Shown: one piece after another, positions 50,894 through 60,272 of the stretch
Layout of the letters: each line of letters begins with the position of its first letter
Position numbering within the stretch: position 1 is the stretch's first letter
Source: Novosphingobium colocasiae
GTDB taxonomy: Bacteria; Pseudomonadota; Alphaproteobacteria; Sphingomonadales; Sphingomonadaceae
Assembly (NCBI RefSeq): GCF_014652555.1
Contig: NZ_BMZA01000015.1
Span: 19,417 to 83,416 of the forward strand
Direction: 5' to 3'
DNA length: 64,000 nucleotides
The notes under the pieces: generated by a model
What the model was told of the DNA's origin: nothing
The model's input: the letters and a program-made list of their open reading frames with translations, nothing else
Database searches by the model: none
Made by a program: the position numbers and the translations under genes

Positions 50894-52084
50894 ATGACCC
50901 AACCTCATGAAGCAAGCGGACAGGGCCCCCTCCAAGGCGTGCGCGTGGTCGAGATGTCGAATATCGGTCCGGGGCCGTTCTGCGGCATGCTGTTGGCGGA
51001 CATGGGCGCGCAGGTGCTGCGCGTGGCCCGGCTGTCCACTACCGACCTTGGCTTCGATATCGAGCCGCGCTTCGATCTGCTCAACCGGGGCAAGCAGGCA
51101 GTGGCGATCGATCTGAAATCGGCCGATGGCATCGAAACCGTCAAACGCCTGATCGCCTCGGCCGATATCCTGATCGAAGGCTTCCGCCCCGGCGTCATGG
51201 AGCGGCTCGGCCTCGGCCCCGATGTCTGCCTCGGGATAAGCCCGGCGCTGGTGTTCGGTCGCCTGACCGGGTGGGGCCAGAGCGGCGCTTATGCGCAGAT
51301 GGCGGGGCACGATATCAACTACATCGCCTTGTCCGGCGCGCTGGCGGCGATCGGCGATCCGGGCGGCGCGCCAGTGCCCCCGCTTAACCTGGTGGGCGAT
51401 TTTGCCGCCGGGTCGCTATATCTGGCGATGGGCCTGCTCGCCGCGCTGCACGCCTCCCGCGCCAGCGGCAAGGGGCAGGTGATCGACGGCGCGATGCTGG
51501 ACGGCGCGGTCAGCCTGATGACCATGCACCTCGGCTATCGCCAGGCTGGCATCTGGTCCAACACCCGCGGCAGCAACAGCGTGGATGGCGGATCGCCGTT
51601 CTATACCACCTACCCTACCTCGGACGGCAAGTTCATGGCGGTCGGCGCGGTCGAAGCGCGCTTCTACAGGATCATGCTCGACATCCTCGGCCTCGCCGAT
51701 GCCGACCTGCCCCGGCAGAATGATCAAAGCCGCTGGGGCGAACTGCGCGCCGCGATCGCGGGCGTTTTCGCTACCAAAACCCGGGCCGAATGGACCGCGC
51801 TGTTCGACGGTACGGACGCCTGCGTATCCCCCATCCTCGACATGGACGAGATGAAGGATCACCCCGTGGTGCGCGAACGCGCCCTGCTGGTGGAAACCGA
51901 CGGCGTGGTCGGCCCGGCCCCCGCCCCGCGCTTTGCACAAACGCCGGGCGCAGTACGCCACGGTACGCTCGATCCGGCAGTCTCCAGCCGCGAGGCGCTG
52001 AAGGCGTGGGGCATCCCAGAGGCGACGATTGCAACCCTGGCCGAAGCGGGGATCATTCCCGCCGGCCCGGACACGTCAGGCTGA
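50894..52084 (+). CDS. Alpha-methylacyl-CoA racemase-like (CaiB/BaiF superfamily)
   Basis: The 396-residue protein is of the CoA-transferase III fold, but its residues match the racemase branch: H139 in MAGHDINYIALSGAL, D169 in NLVGDFAAGSLYLAM and E254 in VGAVEARFYRI, the places of the His/Asp/Glu of the mycobacterial racemase. It would invert the carbon next to the thioester of 2-methyl-branched acyl-CoA esters, making both isomers usable. ATG at 50894 is preferred; a GTG at 50876 lies in the operator-like motif. Its end overlaps the convergent TetR gene by nine bases. Confidence 0.82.
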   Translation: MTQPHEASGQGPLQGVRVVEMSNIGPGPFCGMLLADMGAQVLRVARLSTTDLGFDIEPRFDLLNRGKQAVAIDLKSADGIETVKRLIASADILIEGFRPGVMERLGLGPDVCLGISPALVFGRLTGWGQSGAYAQMAGHDINYIALSGALAAIGDPGGAPVPPLNLVGDFAAGSLYLAMGLLAALHASRASGKGQVIDGAMLDGAVSLMTMHLGYRQAGIWSNTRGSNSVDGGSPFYTTYPTSDGKFMAVGAVEARFYRIMLDILGLADADLPRQNDQSRWGELRAAIAGVFATKTRAEWTALFDGTDACVSPILDMDEMKDHPVVRERALLVETDGVVGPAPAPRFAQTPGAVRHGTLDPAVSSREALKAWGIPEATIATLAEAGIIPAGPDTSG

Positions 52085-52801
52085 GGCGGCGGGGCCGGGT
52101 TCGTCCTGCGCGGCGTCGCGCGCTTCCATCCGGTCGATCAGGGCGGACAGGCGCGAGAGTTCGCCGTGAAGCCCCGCCCCGCCGCCTTCCTTGACCGCGA
52201 TCCCGCGCAGGATGACGTCCGCGATCGCCTGCGCCGAACTTTCGACAGCAAAGTCACTCTCGCCACGCAGATAGGACCATATCGAGTACTCGATGCAGCC
52301 CAGGATCATGTTGCGCACCAGCCGCACATCGGCGTCGGCGCGGAAATCGCCGCTCGCCACGCCATCGGCGATGATGTTGGAAAAGCGCTGCGCCGCCTGG
52401 CGGTTGAGCTGGTAAATCCGCATCGTGCGGTATTGCGGGTCCGATCGCAGGTCGGTCAGCAGGAACCGGGTCAGCGCCGGTTCGGCGCGAATGATCGACA
52501 GGTGCTGGCGCACCCCCAGCATCAGCCGTTCGCGCACGCTAAGCGAACGATCGTGCGGATGTTCGTCTTCGACGAATTCCTCGAACCAGGCTTCAGCCAC
52601 CTTGATCAGCAGATCGCGGCGGCTGGCAAAGTACTTGTAGATCGTGCCTTCCGACACGCCGCATAGCCGCGCCACTTCGCCGGTGGCGAACTGATCGGAC
52701 CCGCGTTCGCGCAAAACCGCGCGCGCGACGTGCAGGATATCGGCCATCCGCTTGTCCTTGGAGAGACGGCGGGCCTTGGTGATGATCGGTCTGTGGGTCA
52801 T
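52076..52801 (-). CDS. TetR family transcriptional regulator
   Basis: The 241-residue protein has a TetR DNA-binding domain (FATGEVARLCGVSEGTIYKYF) and a helical sensor domain. It resembles the TetR at 24656 in the middle and C-terminal parts. It lies among racemase, SDR and ligase genes whose upstream regions share a GTGAGTT motif, so it is a good candidate to bind that motif. Confidence 0.88.
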   Translation of the reverse strand: MTHRPIITKARRLSKDKRMADILHVARAVLRERGSDQFATGEVARLCGVSEGTIYKYFASRRDLLIKVAEAWFEEFVEDEHPHDRSLSVRERLMLGVRQHLSIIRAEPALTRFLLTDLRSDPQYRTMRIYQLNRQAAQRFSNIIADGVASGDFRADADVRLVRNMILGCIEYSIWSYLRGESDFAVESSAQAIADVILRGIAVKEGGGAGLHGELSRLSALIDRMEARDAAQDEPGPAASA

Positions 52802-52874
52802 GTGCCCGCGCTTTTCGCGCGAATTGTGCGGCTTGTCACCCCGCCATCGTCACCCTGCCGGACGGGGGTAATAA

Positions 52875-53663
52875 TCACGCAGAAATGCCGCCGTTTATGC
52901 TGATTGCCTGCCCGGTAATCCGCGCACCGCCGGGCCCGCACAGGAACACGATCATTCCGGCCAGATCCTCCGGCTGGGTCAGCCCGAGCTGTGCCATCTT
53001 GACCGCCTTGGAAAACAGCTTGTTGCTGAATTCGTCACCCATGGTGCGATGATAGGCGATCGTCCCTTCGATCAGCGACGGGGTGATCGCATTGACCCGG
53101 ATCCCGCTGCGCTTGGCTTCCATTGCCAGGGTCCGGGTGAACATGATGATGCCGGCCATTGCCGCGCCGATCACGCTTTCGCCCGGCGTGGTCGCCTTCC
53201 CGGCATCGGACGCGATATTGACGATGGCACCGCCGTTCTGCTCGCGCATCCACGGCATGGCCGCCCGGCACATGTGGATCGGCGCGATCATCTGTTCACC
53301 GGCGATGGCGGCCAGTTGCTCGATCGGGATCAGGTGAAACAGTTGCGGCACGACTGCGGCGACAGTGCTGTTGACCAGAATATCGATTCCGCCCATCGCC
53401 TTGCCGGCCCGATCGACCGCATCCTGTGCCTGCATCGCATCAGCGGCGTCGGCAGCGATGAATTCCACTTGCGCGTCGGGAAATGCCGCCAGCACTTTCG
53501 CCCGCGCCGCCTCACCCCGCTCGGCGTTACGGCCGATCAGCGCCATCGTGCGCAACCCTGACCCGGCAAAGGCCAGCGCGGTGGCAAGGCCGGTCCCCGA
53601 GGTTCCTCCGGTGACGATCAGGCGCGATTGTTCGAGTGGACGCACGATATGGCTGACAGACAT
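52875..53663 (-). CDS. SDR-fold protein lacking the catalytic Tyr/Lys (paralogue)
   Basis: The 262-residue protein parallels the one at 28525: RLIVTGGTSGTGLATALAF for cofactor binding, VNSTVAAVVPQLF in place of NNAG, and ESVIGAAMAGIIMFTRTLA, where I and M stand at the Tyr and Lys positions. The C-terminus ITGQAISINGGIS is normal. Two copies in one catabolic region with the same changes argue for a real special function. The ATG at 53663 is chosen because GGAGAG lies upstream. Confidence 0.8.
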   Translation of the reverse strand: MSVSHIVRPLEQSRLIVTGGTSGTGLATALAFAGSGLRTMALIGRNAERGEAARAKVLAAFPDAQVEFIAADAADAMQAQDAVDRAGKAMGGIDILVNSTVAAVVPQLFHLIPIEQLAAIAGEQMIAPIHMCRAAMPWMREQNGGAIVNIASDAGKATTPGESVIGAAMAGIIMFTRTLAMEAKRSGIRVNAITPSLIEGTIAYHRTMGDEFSNKLFSKAVKMAQLGLTQPEDLAGMIVFLCGPGGARITGQAISINGGISA

Positions 53664-53944
53664 TGAACTCGGCTCTCCATGGCAGTTTGCACGCGGCACG
53701 GTATAAACAGGTGAGTTCATTGTCAAAACTTTGCTGCAGCTTTGCCGCCGCGGCAATCCGGTTCAGATTTCCTATTTTTATATCTGATATATAATGATTT
53801 ATAACACATGTTGATGCGCGGACGACCCGGACAAGCCTTAGCGCTGTTGACGCGTCGGCACTTTTTCAGCAGAGCTTAGTGAGTTAAAATAGATTGTGTT
53901 TCGCCCGCCAACGCGGCGGCGGAAGCAGGAGAAGGTTTCGCGAA
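53664..53944. promoter_or_regulatory. Divergent promoter region with GTGAGTT motifs (SDR / CoA ligase 3)
   Basis: On the minus strand TTGACA (53721-53726) is followed 15-17 bases later by TTTATAC, a plausible promoter for the SDR. GTGAGTTCAT (53711-53720) lies between the two hexamers. GTGAGTTAAAAT at 53879-53890 lies before the ligase. An AT-rich block with TATATCTGATATATAATG is near 53780. Confidence 0.4.
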
Positions 53945-55579
53945 ATGGCATCGCCCTCGATCGATAACGCAGCGCTGCAAACCGCAGCGTCATCCACCCG
54001 TGATGATACCGTCCGCGATATGACGCTGGGCGGCCTGCTGCGCGAAGCGGCAGCTGTGTCTGGGGAAAGGATCGCATTGGTTTCCGGCGTTGCCGATCCG
54101 GCGCAACGCCATCGCTGGACATACGCCGAACTTCTCGAAATCGCCGAAAACGTCGCGCGCGCCCTCCTCGTCCGGTTCCAGCCCGGAGATCGTATCGCGA
54201 TCTGCGCCCCCAACTGCCCCGAATGGGTCATGCTGCAGCATGGCGTGGCGCTGGCCGGGATGGTGCTGGTACCCGCCAACCCCGCGTATCGCGAGGCCGA
54301 AATGGCGGCAATTCTGGAGGACTGCGGTGCCGTCGCGCTGTTCCATTCCGGAACCTGGCGCGGCAGCGATATCGCCGCGATGGCCGATGCGATCCGTTCC
54401 GCGCGGCTTCCCGGCCTTGCCACCATTGCCCTTGCGGACTGGTCGCAATTCCTCGCCAGCGATTCGGCCGCAGCCACGCTGCCGGTCGTTAGCCCCGACG
54501 CACCGTTGCTGGTGCAGTTCACTTCGGGCACCACCGGACGCCCCAAAGGCGCGGTGCTGCACCATCGCGGCGCGATCAACCCGCCGCGCTATGTCGCCGA
54601 ACGCATCGGCTTTCGGCGGTATGGCGTATGGCTCAATGCAATGCCGATGTGCCACGTCGGTGGCTCGGTACTGACGTCGATGGCAACGCTGTCGCAGCAC
54701 GGTGCCTATGTGCTGATGCCCGAATGGGACCCGGCGCTGACGCTGGAACTGACGCAGGCCGAACGCTGCAACGCGATGCTGCTGGTCCCGACGATGATCC
54801 TCGCCCTGCTCGATCACCCCGATTGCGCCCGGTTTGACCTGTCGAGCATCGAAGTCCTGCTGACCGGCGCAGCGCCGGTCCCGCCCGCGCTGTTCGACCG
54901 GGTGGCCCAGCGCATCGGCTGCCGGATGATGATAACCTTCGGACAGACCGAGGCGAGCGGCACGGTATCGACCACCGCGATCGGCGATGGCGCGCAGGAG
55001 CTTGCCCACACCCTGGGCCGGGCGCTGCCCAACGTGGAGATCGCCATCCGCGATCCCGAAACCGGCGCTCCGCTACCCACCGGGGCAACCGGCGAAATCT
55101 GGTTCCGGGGCTACCAGACGATGATCGGCTATTTCGGGCGCGAAGCGGAAACCACGTCCGTGCTGACGCCCGAAGGCTGGCTGCGGTCCGGCGATCTCGG
55201 CACGCTGGACGCTCGCGGCTATCTGTCGATCAGCGGCCGATTGAAGGACATGATCATCCGCGGCGGGATGAACATCTACCCGCGCGAGATCGAGGACGCG
55301 CTGTTCGATCATCCCGCCGTAGCCCAGGCGGCGGTGATCGGCCTGCCCGACGAACGCTGGGGCGAGGTAGTGCTGGCGGTGGTCCAACCGGCAGAGGGGC
55401 ATGCGCTCTCGTTCGAAGCTCTGCACCAGTTCTGCCGCGATCGCCTTGCCCCGCACAAGACACCGGCGCTGTGGTGCGAAACGCGCGATTTCCCGCTCAC
55501 CTCGTCGGGCAAGATCCAGAAATTCGCGCTGAGCGACTGGCTGCGCGAAGGCCGCCTTATCCCACGCCCTGCGCGCTGA
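53945..55579 (+). CDS. Acyl-CoA synthetase (AMP-forming), ligase 3
   Basis: The 544-residue ANL ligase has QFTSGTTGRPKGAVLHHRG, ITFGQTEASGTVS, EGWLRSGDLGTLDARGY, GRLKDMIIRGGMNIYPREIE and TSSGKIQKFAL. It is clearly closer to ligase 1 (33360) than to ligase 2, sharing for instance MTLGGLLREAA versus LTLGGLLRHAA, so it may act on a related acid. AGGAGAAGG precedes the ATG at 53945. Confidence 0.9.
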   Translation: MASPSIDNAALQTAASSTRDDTVRDMTLGGLLREAAAVSGERIALVSGVADPAQRHRWTYAELLEIAENVARALLVRFQPGDRIAICAPNCPEWVMLQHGVALAGMVLVPANPAYREAEMAAILEDCGAVALFHSGTWRGSDIAAMADAIRSARLPGLATIALADWSQFLASDSAAATLPVVSPDAPLLVQFTSGTTGRPKGAVLHHRGAINPPRYVAERIGFRRYGVWLNAMPMCHVGGSVLTSMATLSQHGAYVLMPEWDPALTLELTQAERCNAMLLVPTMILALLDHPDCARFDLSSIEVLLTGAAPVPPALFDRVAQRIGCRMMITFGQTEASGTVSTTAIGDGAQELAHTLGRALPNVEIAIRDPETGAPLPTGATGEIWFRGYQTMIGYFGREAETTSVLTPEGWLRSGDLGTLDARGYLSISGRLKDMIIRGGMNIYPREIEDALFDHPAVAQAAVIGLPDERWGEVVLAVVQPAEGHALSFEALHQFCRDRLAPHKTPALWCETRDFPLTSSGKIQKFALSDWLREGRLIPRPAR

Positions 55580-55615
55580 GCTAGAGCATCGAGCGTTTAA
55601 CCAGCACCACGAGTT

Positions 55616-55688
55616 CCGTTCGTGTCGAGCGAAGTCGAGACACGCTGACGCTGTACTCAGGTGTCTCGACTTCGCTCGACACGAACGG
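55616..55688. repeat. Perfect inverted repeat with 28-base arms
   Basis: The arms 55616-55643 and 55661-55688 are exact reverse complements built around GTGTCGAGCGAAGTCGAGAC, with a 17-base loop. This GTCTCGACTTCGCTCGAC type is a widespread intergenic repeat in sphingomonads. It lies between ligase 3 and the convergent TonB receptor and may terminate transcription. Confidence 0.85.
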
Positions 55689-55734
55689 CAAGTGATTCAG
55701 ATTTCATGCCCTTGGCTCTAAAGACCCGGAGGGC

Positions 55735-55770
55735 AAAAGGGGGGCGGGGCTTTGCGGCCCCGCCCCCTTT
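55735..55770 (-). terminator. Intrinsic terminator of the large TonB receptor gene
   Basis: An 11-bp GC stem (GGGGGCGGGGC and complement) with a 6-base loop is followed on the minus strand by TTTT, about 20 bases after the receptor stop. Confidence 0.75.
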
Positions 55771-55790
55771 CCTGTGCAATCCGTGAGGGA

Positions 55791-58721
55791 TTACAACTTA
55801 ACCCGGACGCCGGCCGTGAAGTAGCGGCCCATGATGTCGTAAGTGGAACGAACCGTCGGATAGTAGAGGTTCACCGAGTTCGCGGCGCTGGGAAACAGCA
55901 CCGGGGCCTTGGCATTGAAGAGGTTGTTGATGGTCAGGAAGAGCTCTGCGCGCGGGTTATCCGCCAGCGGCCGGGCCGTGATGGTCACGTCGGTATAACC
56001 GATGTTCGGGGCATGATCGGCATTAGCAAAGTGCTGGCCATCCGCACCGGTATCCAGACGCTTGTAGAGCGCCATCTTGTAAGAGCCTGTAAAGCGCTCC
56101 TGGATGAAGATGCCGAACTTCTCGCTGTCATACGATACTGACACTGAACCGCTCCACTTGGGAATGGTGCGATAGCCCGCGCTTTGCTGGATGGGCTGGT
56201 TCAGACCGAGGTCGGTCTTGAAATCGTAGATGTGCGACAGCAGCCCATGGACCTGGAACTTGCCGTTTGCGCCGGGAATAAGCTCTGCCGCATCCAGCGC
56301 ATAGTTGAGTTCGAAATCGATGCCGCGCTGGCGCAGGGTGGCAACGTTGATCGGCAACTGTGTGATCGAATTGGGAAAGTTGTCGGCCGAATGATCCGAG
56401 AACGGCAGCGGGCGGTCTATCAGGCTGCAGGTCGGCCCGGTACCGCCCGAATCCTCGCAGGACTGAAGCGCGACCACCGGATCGATCGAGGTGATCGCAT
56501 CCTTGATCTTGATATCGTAAGCATCGACAGACAGCCCCAGGCCCGGCAACCAACTTGGCCGATAGACACCGCCGAACGTCAGCGTGTTGCCGATCTCGGG
56601 CGTCAAGGTGTTGTTCCCGGTGACCACGCTGATGACCGGCTTGGAAACCCCGGTATGCGGATCGACGATCACGCGCAGCGATTGCTGATCGCCGGCAAAA
56701 AGGTCATAAAGGCTGGGTGCCCGGATGTCGCGAGACTTGGTGATGCGCAGACGCAGATCGCTGAACGGCTGGTAATCCGCACCGAGCTTCCAGGTCGTCA
56801 CGCCGCCGCTGGTGCTGTAATCGGTGTAGCGCGCCGCGCCGCTGACATTCAGCGACTTGAGGAACGGCATGTCGCGCGCCAGCGGCACCTCGATTTCGCC
56901 GTAAAGTTCCTTGACGTTCACCGAGCCCTTGGCCGAGCCGACATTGACGGTGTTGAACCGCACCGGGAAGGCGGGCAGCCCGCGCAAGCCGGTGAGATCG
57001 ATCGGCACGCCGGGATCGGCGTTGCTGGTCTGGAGCAGCGACTGCTTGCGGATTTCGCCGCCGACCGCCACCGAGACCGGGCCGGCCCAAGTGTTGAACA
57101 GTTTGCCGGTCAGGTTGACCGACCCGCTGTCCATCCTGTTCTTCACCGACCAGATCGAATGCGCGAACACATAGTCGATCGCCTCGTCAGACGGCGCCCC
57201 CACCCCGAACGGGTTGAACGCGACGCAGCCGGGATAAAGCCCCGGGTTGGTGATGCTGACACGGCAAACCGGGTTGCCCGCCCCGTCGTTCACCGAATCC
57301 ACCGCCGCGAACAGCTTGAGCATGTTCACTTCGTGCGTGTCCGAGTGGAACTTGGTTTCGCCGTGGACGTAGTTCGCATCCCACTTCCACGACCCACCGA
57401 TGCTGCCCTCGAGCCCCGCATTGAGCATCAGGCTGCGCGACGTCTGCTTGGTGGTCGGGATCGGCAGGTCGTTCTTGCCCATCGCCTTGGCGACTTCGGG
57501 ATCAACCCAGCGCCCAAGGGTGAACGTTGATCCAGGTGTCATCAGCGCCCGAACCTCTGGTCTGAGGAAATAGTTGTCGGACTGGATGATCAGCCCTTGC
57601 GCAGTGCCCCCGGTGAGCACCGTAGCGCCGTGGTCGTAGCGGCCATTGACCGCCTCTGACCAGGAACCCTGCACATGGGCGCTGATCGCGGGCGAAAATT
57701 CATATGCGATGCGTCCGAAGGTCTGCCAGGTTTCCAGTGGGGCAATCAGGTCTTGCGAGGTGGGCAGGACTGCGCCGTCCCCGCCAACGCCCCCGGCACC
57801 ACCGGGGTTGAACGCGGCGATGGTTCCGTCGGGAAGGAACTGCTTGCCCTTCAGCGCGGCGGGAGTAGCGGTCCCGCCGATCAGGCCGCCATACGTTGCA
57901 ATCTGGCTGTGGCAGCCTTCCAGCAGGGTATAAGGCGAAGCTTCGGTGCCAGTGCCGATGGTGCAGTAGTTCTTCCCCGCCTTCGCCAGCGGACGCTTGT
58001 CGAACCGCGAGACCTTGCCTGACGAGTTGCGCTCGACGCTGGCAAGGATGTGCAGGCGATCGTCCATCAGCGACAGGCCACCGGTCGCGCCAAGCTTGTA
58101 GCTATGGGCATCGCCATAGGTGGAGATGCCGTTCTGTGCGGTGAGTTGCAGGCCGGTGAACTTCTTGTTGAGCACGAAGTTGACGACGCCGACGACCGCG
58201 TCCGAGCCGTACACCGCCGAGGCACCGCCGGTCACCACGTCAACGCGCTGCACAAGAGCCTGGGGCAGCGTATCGATGCTGACCGCGCCGTTCGGAGCGG
58301 TGGGCGGCACCCGCACGCCGTCGAGCAGCACCAGAGTGCGCTGCGGCTGGAGCCCACGCAGGTTGAGGAAGTTGCCCACCTGTACCTGGCTGTTCACCGT
58401 GATGCGTTCACGCGAGGCCGGGCTTTGCGAATTCTTGAACTGCGGCAACTGATTCAACGCATCGGGCAGGTTGGACGGTGCCGCCTTGGTCAGCGCCTCG
58501 GCAGCGATCGCGGTGACCGGGGTAGGCGTGTCGAAGCCGCTGCGCTGGATGCGCGATCCGGTGACGACGATATCGTTGGCCGGCTGCGCTGCTTCCGCAG
58601 CGTCTTGGGGCGGCGTGTCCTGAGCCCAGGCAACCGGCGCGCCCGCCACTCCCAGCGCAACCGCCAGCGCGGCCACGCTTGCCGTTCGTGCGTGCCGCAA
58701 ACCTGTCGAAACCTCACCCAT
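55791..58721 (-). CDS. Large TonB-dependent receptor
   Basis: The 976-residue outer-membrane receptor has a signal peptide (ending PVAWAQDT), the plug start NDIVVTGSRIQRSGFDTPTP, a LRGLQPQRTLVLLDGVRV stretch and GGASAVYGSDAVVGVVNFVL, followed by a barrel ending in TAGVRVKL. This subtype imports bulky organic compounds such as saccharides, peptides or ring compounds rather than siderophores. It lies divergent from HGD pair 3. GGGAGACAG precedes the start. Confidence 0.88.
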   Translation of the reverse strand: MGEVSTGLRHARTASVAALAVALGVAGAPVAWAQDTPPQDAAEAAQPANDIVVTGSRIQRSGFDTPTPVTAIAAEALTKAAPSNLPDALNQLPQFKNSQSPASRERITVNSQVQVGNFLNLRGLQPQRTLVLLDGVRVPPTAPNGAVSIDTLPQALVQRVDVVTGGASAVYGSDAVVGVVNFVLNKKFTGLQLTAQNGISTYGDAHSYKLGATGGLSLMDDRLHILASVERNSSGKVSRFDKRPLAKAGKNYCTIGTGTEASPYTLLEGCHSQIATYGGLIGGTATPAALKGKQFLPDGTIAAFNPGGAGGVGGDGAVLPTSQDLIAPLETWQTFGRIAYEFSPAISAHVQGSWSEAVNGRYDHGATVLTGGTAQGLIIQSDNYFLRPEVRALMTPGSTFTLGRWVDPEVAKAMGKNDLPIPTTKQTSRSLMLNAGLEGSIGGSWKWDANYVHGETKFHSDTHEVNMLKLFAAVDSVNDGAGNPVCRVSITNPGLYPGCVAFNPFGVGAPSDEAIDYVFAHSIWSVKNRMDSGSVNLTGKLFNTWAGPVSVAVGGEIRKQSLLQTSNADPGVPIDLTGLRGLPAFPVRFNTVNVGSAKGSVNVKELYGEIEVPLARDMPFLKSLNVSGAARYTDYSTSGGVTTWKLGADYQPFSDLRLRITKSRDIRAPSLYDLFAGDQQSLRVIVDPHTGVSKPVISVVTGNNTLTPEIGNTLTFGGVYRPSWLPGLGLSVDAYDIKIKDAITSIDPVVALQSCEDSGGTGPTCSLIDRPLPFSDHSADNFPNSITQLPINVATLRQRGIDFELNYALDAAELIPGANGKFQVHGLLSHIYDFKTDLGLNQPIQQSAGYRTIPKWSGSVSVSYDSEKFGIFIQERFTGSYKMALYKRLDTGADGQHFANADHAPNIGYTDVTITARPLADNPRAELFLTINNLFNAKAPVLFPSAANSVNLYYPTVRSTYDIMGRYFTAGVRVKL

Positions 58722-59023
58722 CTTTCTGTCTCCCTCGAATGATTCTCACTTTGTGTGAGTCGTTCAAACGTGAAGCCGTTTTAACGCACCAATCCGGCGG
58801 GCGTAAACCGGGATTTTCGTAAACCGGTTTTTTAGATTTAAACCTATGATTTTACTTTATTTATATGAATTAAAATCGACTGTTTGACCGGAAAACGAAG
58901 TCTGGTAATCCTAAGGTGAGTTCGAATCACTATAAGCATCTGTTACAGAGACCCCGTGGCACGCAGGGTCAGCCGAAATGCTGATGATCGCCACGCTGGT
59001 CGCCGCTCAAAACGGGGTATGTC
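58722..59023. promoter_or_regulatory. Divergent promoter region between TonB receptor and HGD pair 3
   Basis: About 302 bases with CTCAC-TTTGT-GTGAG (58746-58760) near the receptor start and GTGAGTTCGAATCACT (58916-58931) about 100 bases before pair 3. The middle is AT-rich (TTTTACTTTATTTATATG near 58850). No gene is supported; a frame starting at the GTGAGT motif is short and lacks a ribosome site. Confidence 0.5.
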
Positions 59024-60229
59024 TTGTCTGATATGATTTTCGAGAACGCAGCCGGATCGGTCGATGCGACCGTCGTCCGTCTCCTCGGCACGCTGTCCGA
59101 AGCCGCTGCTGCGCCGCTGGAATACGTGGCTCGCTGGAAACGCCGGACCGGGCGCAAGGCGGTGGGTGTGCTGCCGATGAACTTCCCGCTGGAACTGGTG
59201 CATGCTGCCGGTGCCCTGCCCTCGCTTGTGCAGGAATCGAGCGAGGCGATCACCGACGGGCGCAGCCTCATCTATGAATTCTACTGCGCCTACTCGCGCA
59301 GCCTGGCCGATCAGGGGGCCAAGGGCCGGCTGGACGTGTTCGATGCGATCTACGCCGTCGATCACTGCGTCGCCCTGCTCGGCGCGCTCGACGCGCTGCG
59401 CTTCGCGATAGAGGATCGCCCTATCCACCTCGCCCAGTTCCCCGCTTCGATGGACGAACCGGCATCGCGCGTCGCCGTGCGCGAACGGATTGCCGAGATG
59501 GCCGCCGCGCTCGCCGCGCTGACCGGCACCGCCCCGTCCGCTGCCGCGCTCGCCGACAGCATCGCGCTCTACAACCGCGACCGGGCACTGATGCGCAAGG
59601 TGATGGACATGCGCCGCGCGGGCACCGCACGGATCAGCGCCCGGCAGATGCAGGCCATCGTCCAGTCTGCGATGGTGATGGACGTGGCGGAGCACATCGC
59701 CATCATGGAACAATTGGTCCCGGCGCTGGCACAGGCCGCTGCCGGGGCACCTTCCGGCGCTGTGCGGCTGTTCCTGTCAGGCCACTATTGCCATGCCCCG
59801 CGTCCCGAGGTGTTCGACATGATCGAAAGCTGCGGCGTATCGATCGCTGACGACGATCTGTTCACCGGCTATCGCTTCATCGCCACCGACGTCGATGCAA
59901 CCGGCGATCCGCTTGATGCGCTGACCGACTGGTATTTCAACCGCAACGTCACGGTCCCGTGCGGCACCCGCGCGCAAAAGACGGTGGATGGGGCGGACAC
60001 GTTGCTGACCGCAATAGAGGCCAGCGGATCGCAGGCGGCGATCATCCTGCTGCCCAAGTTCTGCGAACCGCACATGCTCTACTTCCCCGAAATCCGCAAA
60101 GCGCTGCTCGCCCGCGACATCCCCTTCCTGCTCATCGAGACCGAGCATGAGGGGCTGGCGCTCGAAATGCTCAAGACCCGGGTCGAGGCGCTTGTCGAGA
60201 CCATGAAGCGCGGCGTGGCCGCTCACTGA
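59024..60229 (+). CDS. 2-hydroxyacyl-CoA dehydratase / benzoyl-CoA reductase-like subunit A, pair 3
   Basis: The 401-residue subunit is the most divergent of the three A paralogues but keeps VHAAGALPSLVQESSEA, C88 (FYCAYSRSLADQ), C115 (VDHCVALLG) and C347 (PKFCEPHMLYFPE). The GDDLYHGYRYIS block is changed to DDDLFTGYRFIA. Differences around the active site suggest another substrate than pairs 1 and 2. A TTG start at 59024 sits seven bases after GGGG; the ATG at 59033 is an alternative with poorer spacing. Confidence 0.87.
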   Translation: MSDMIFENAAGSVDATVVRLLGTLSEAAAAPLEYVARWKRRTGRKAVGVLPMNFPLELVHAAGALPSLVQESSEAITDGRSLIYEFYCAYSRSLADQGAKGRLDVFDAIYAVDHCVALLGALDALRFAIEDRPIHLAQFPASMDEPASRVAVRERIAEMAAALAALTGTAPSAAALADSIALYNRDRALMRKVMDMRRAGTARISARQMQAIVQSAMVMDVAEHIAIMEQLVPALAQAAAGAPSGAVRLFLSGHYCHAPRPEVFDMIESCGVSIADDDLFTGYRFIATDVDATGDPLDALTDWYFNRNVTVPCGTRAQKTVDGADTLLTAIEASGSQAAIILLPKFCEPHMLYFPEIRKALLARDIPFLLIETEHEGLALEMLKTRVEALVETMKRGVAAH

Positions 60230-60272
60230 CCGCTTGCTGCGCCCCCGGCGCCCGCTCCAGGAGAATTCCGGC

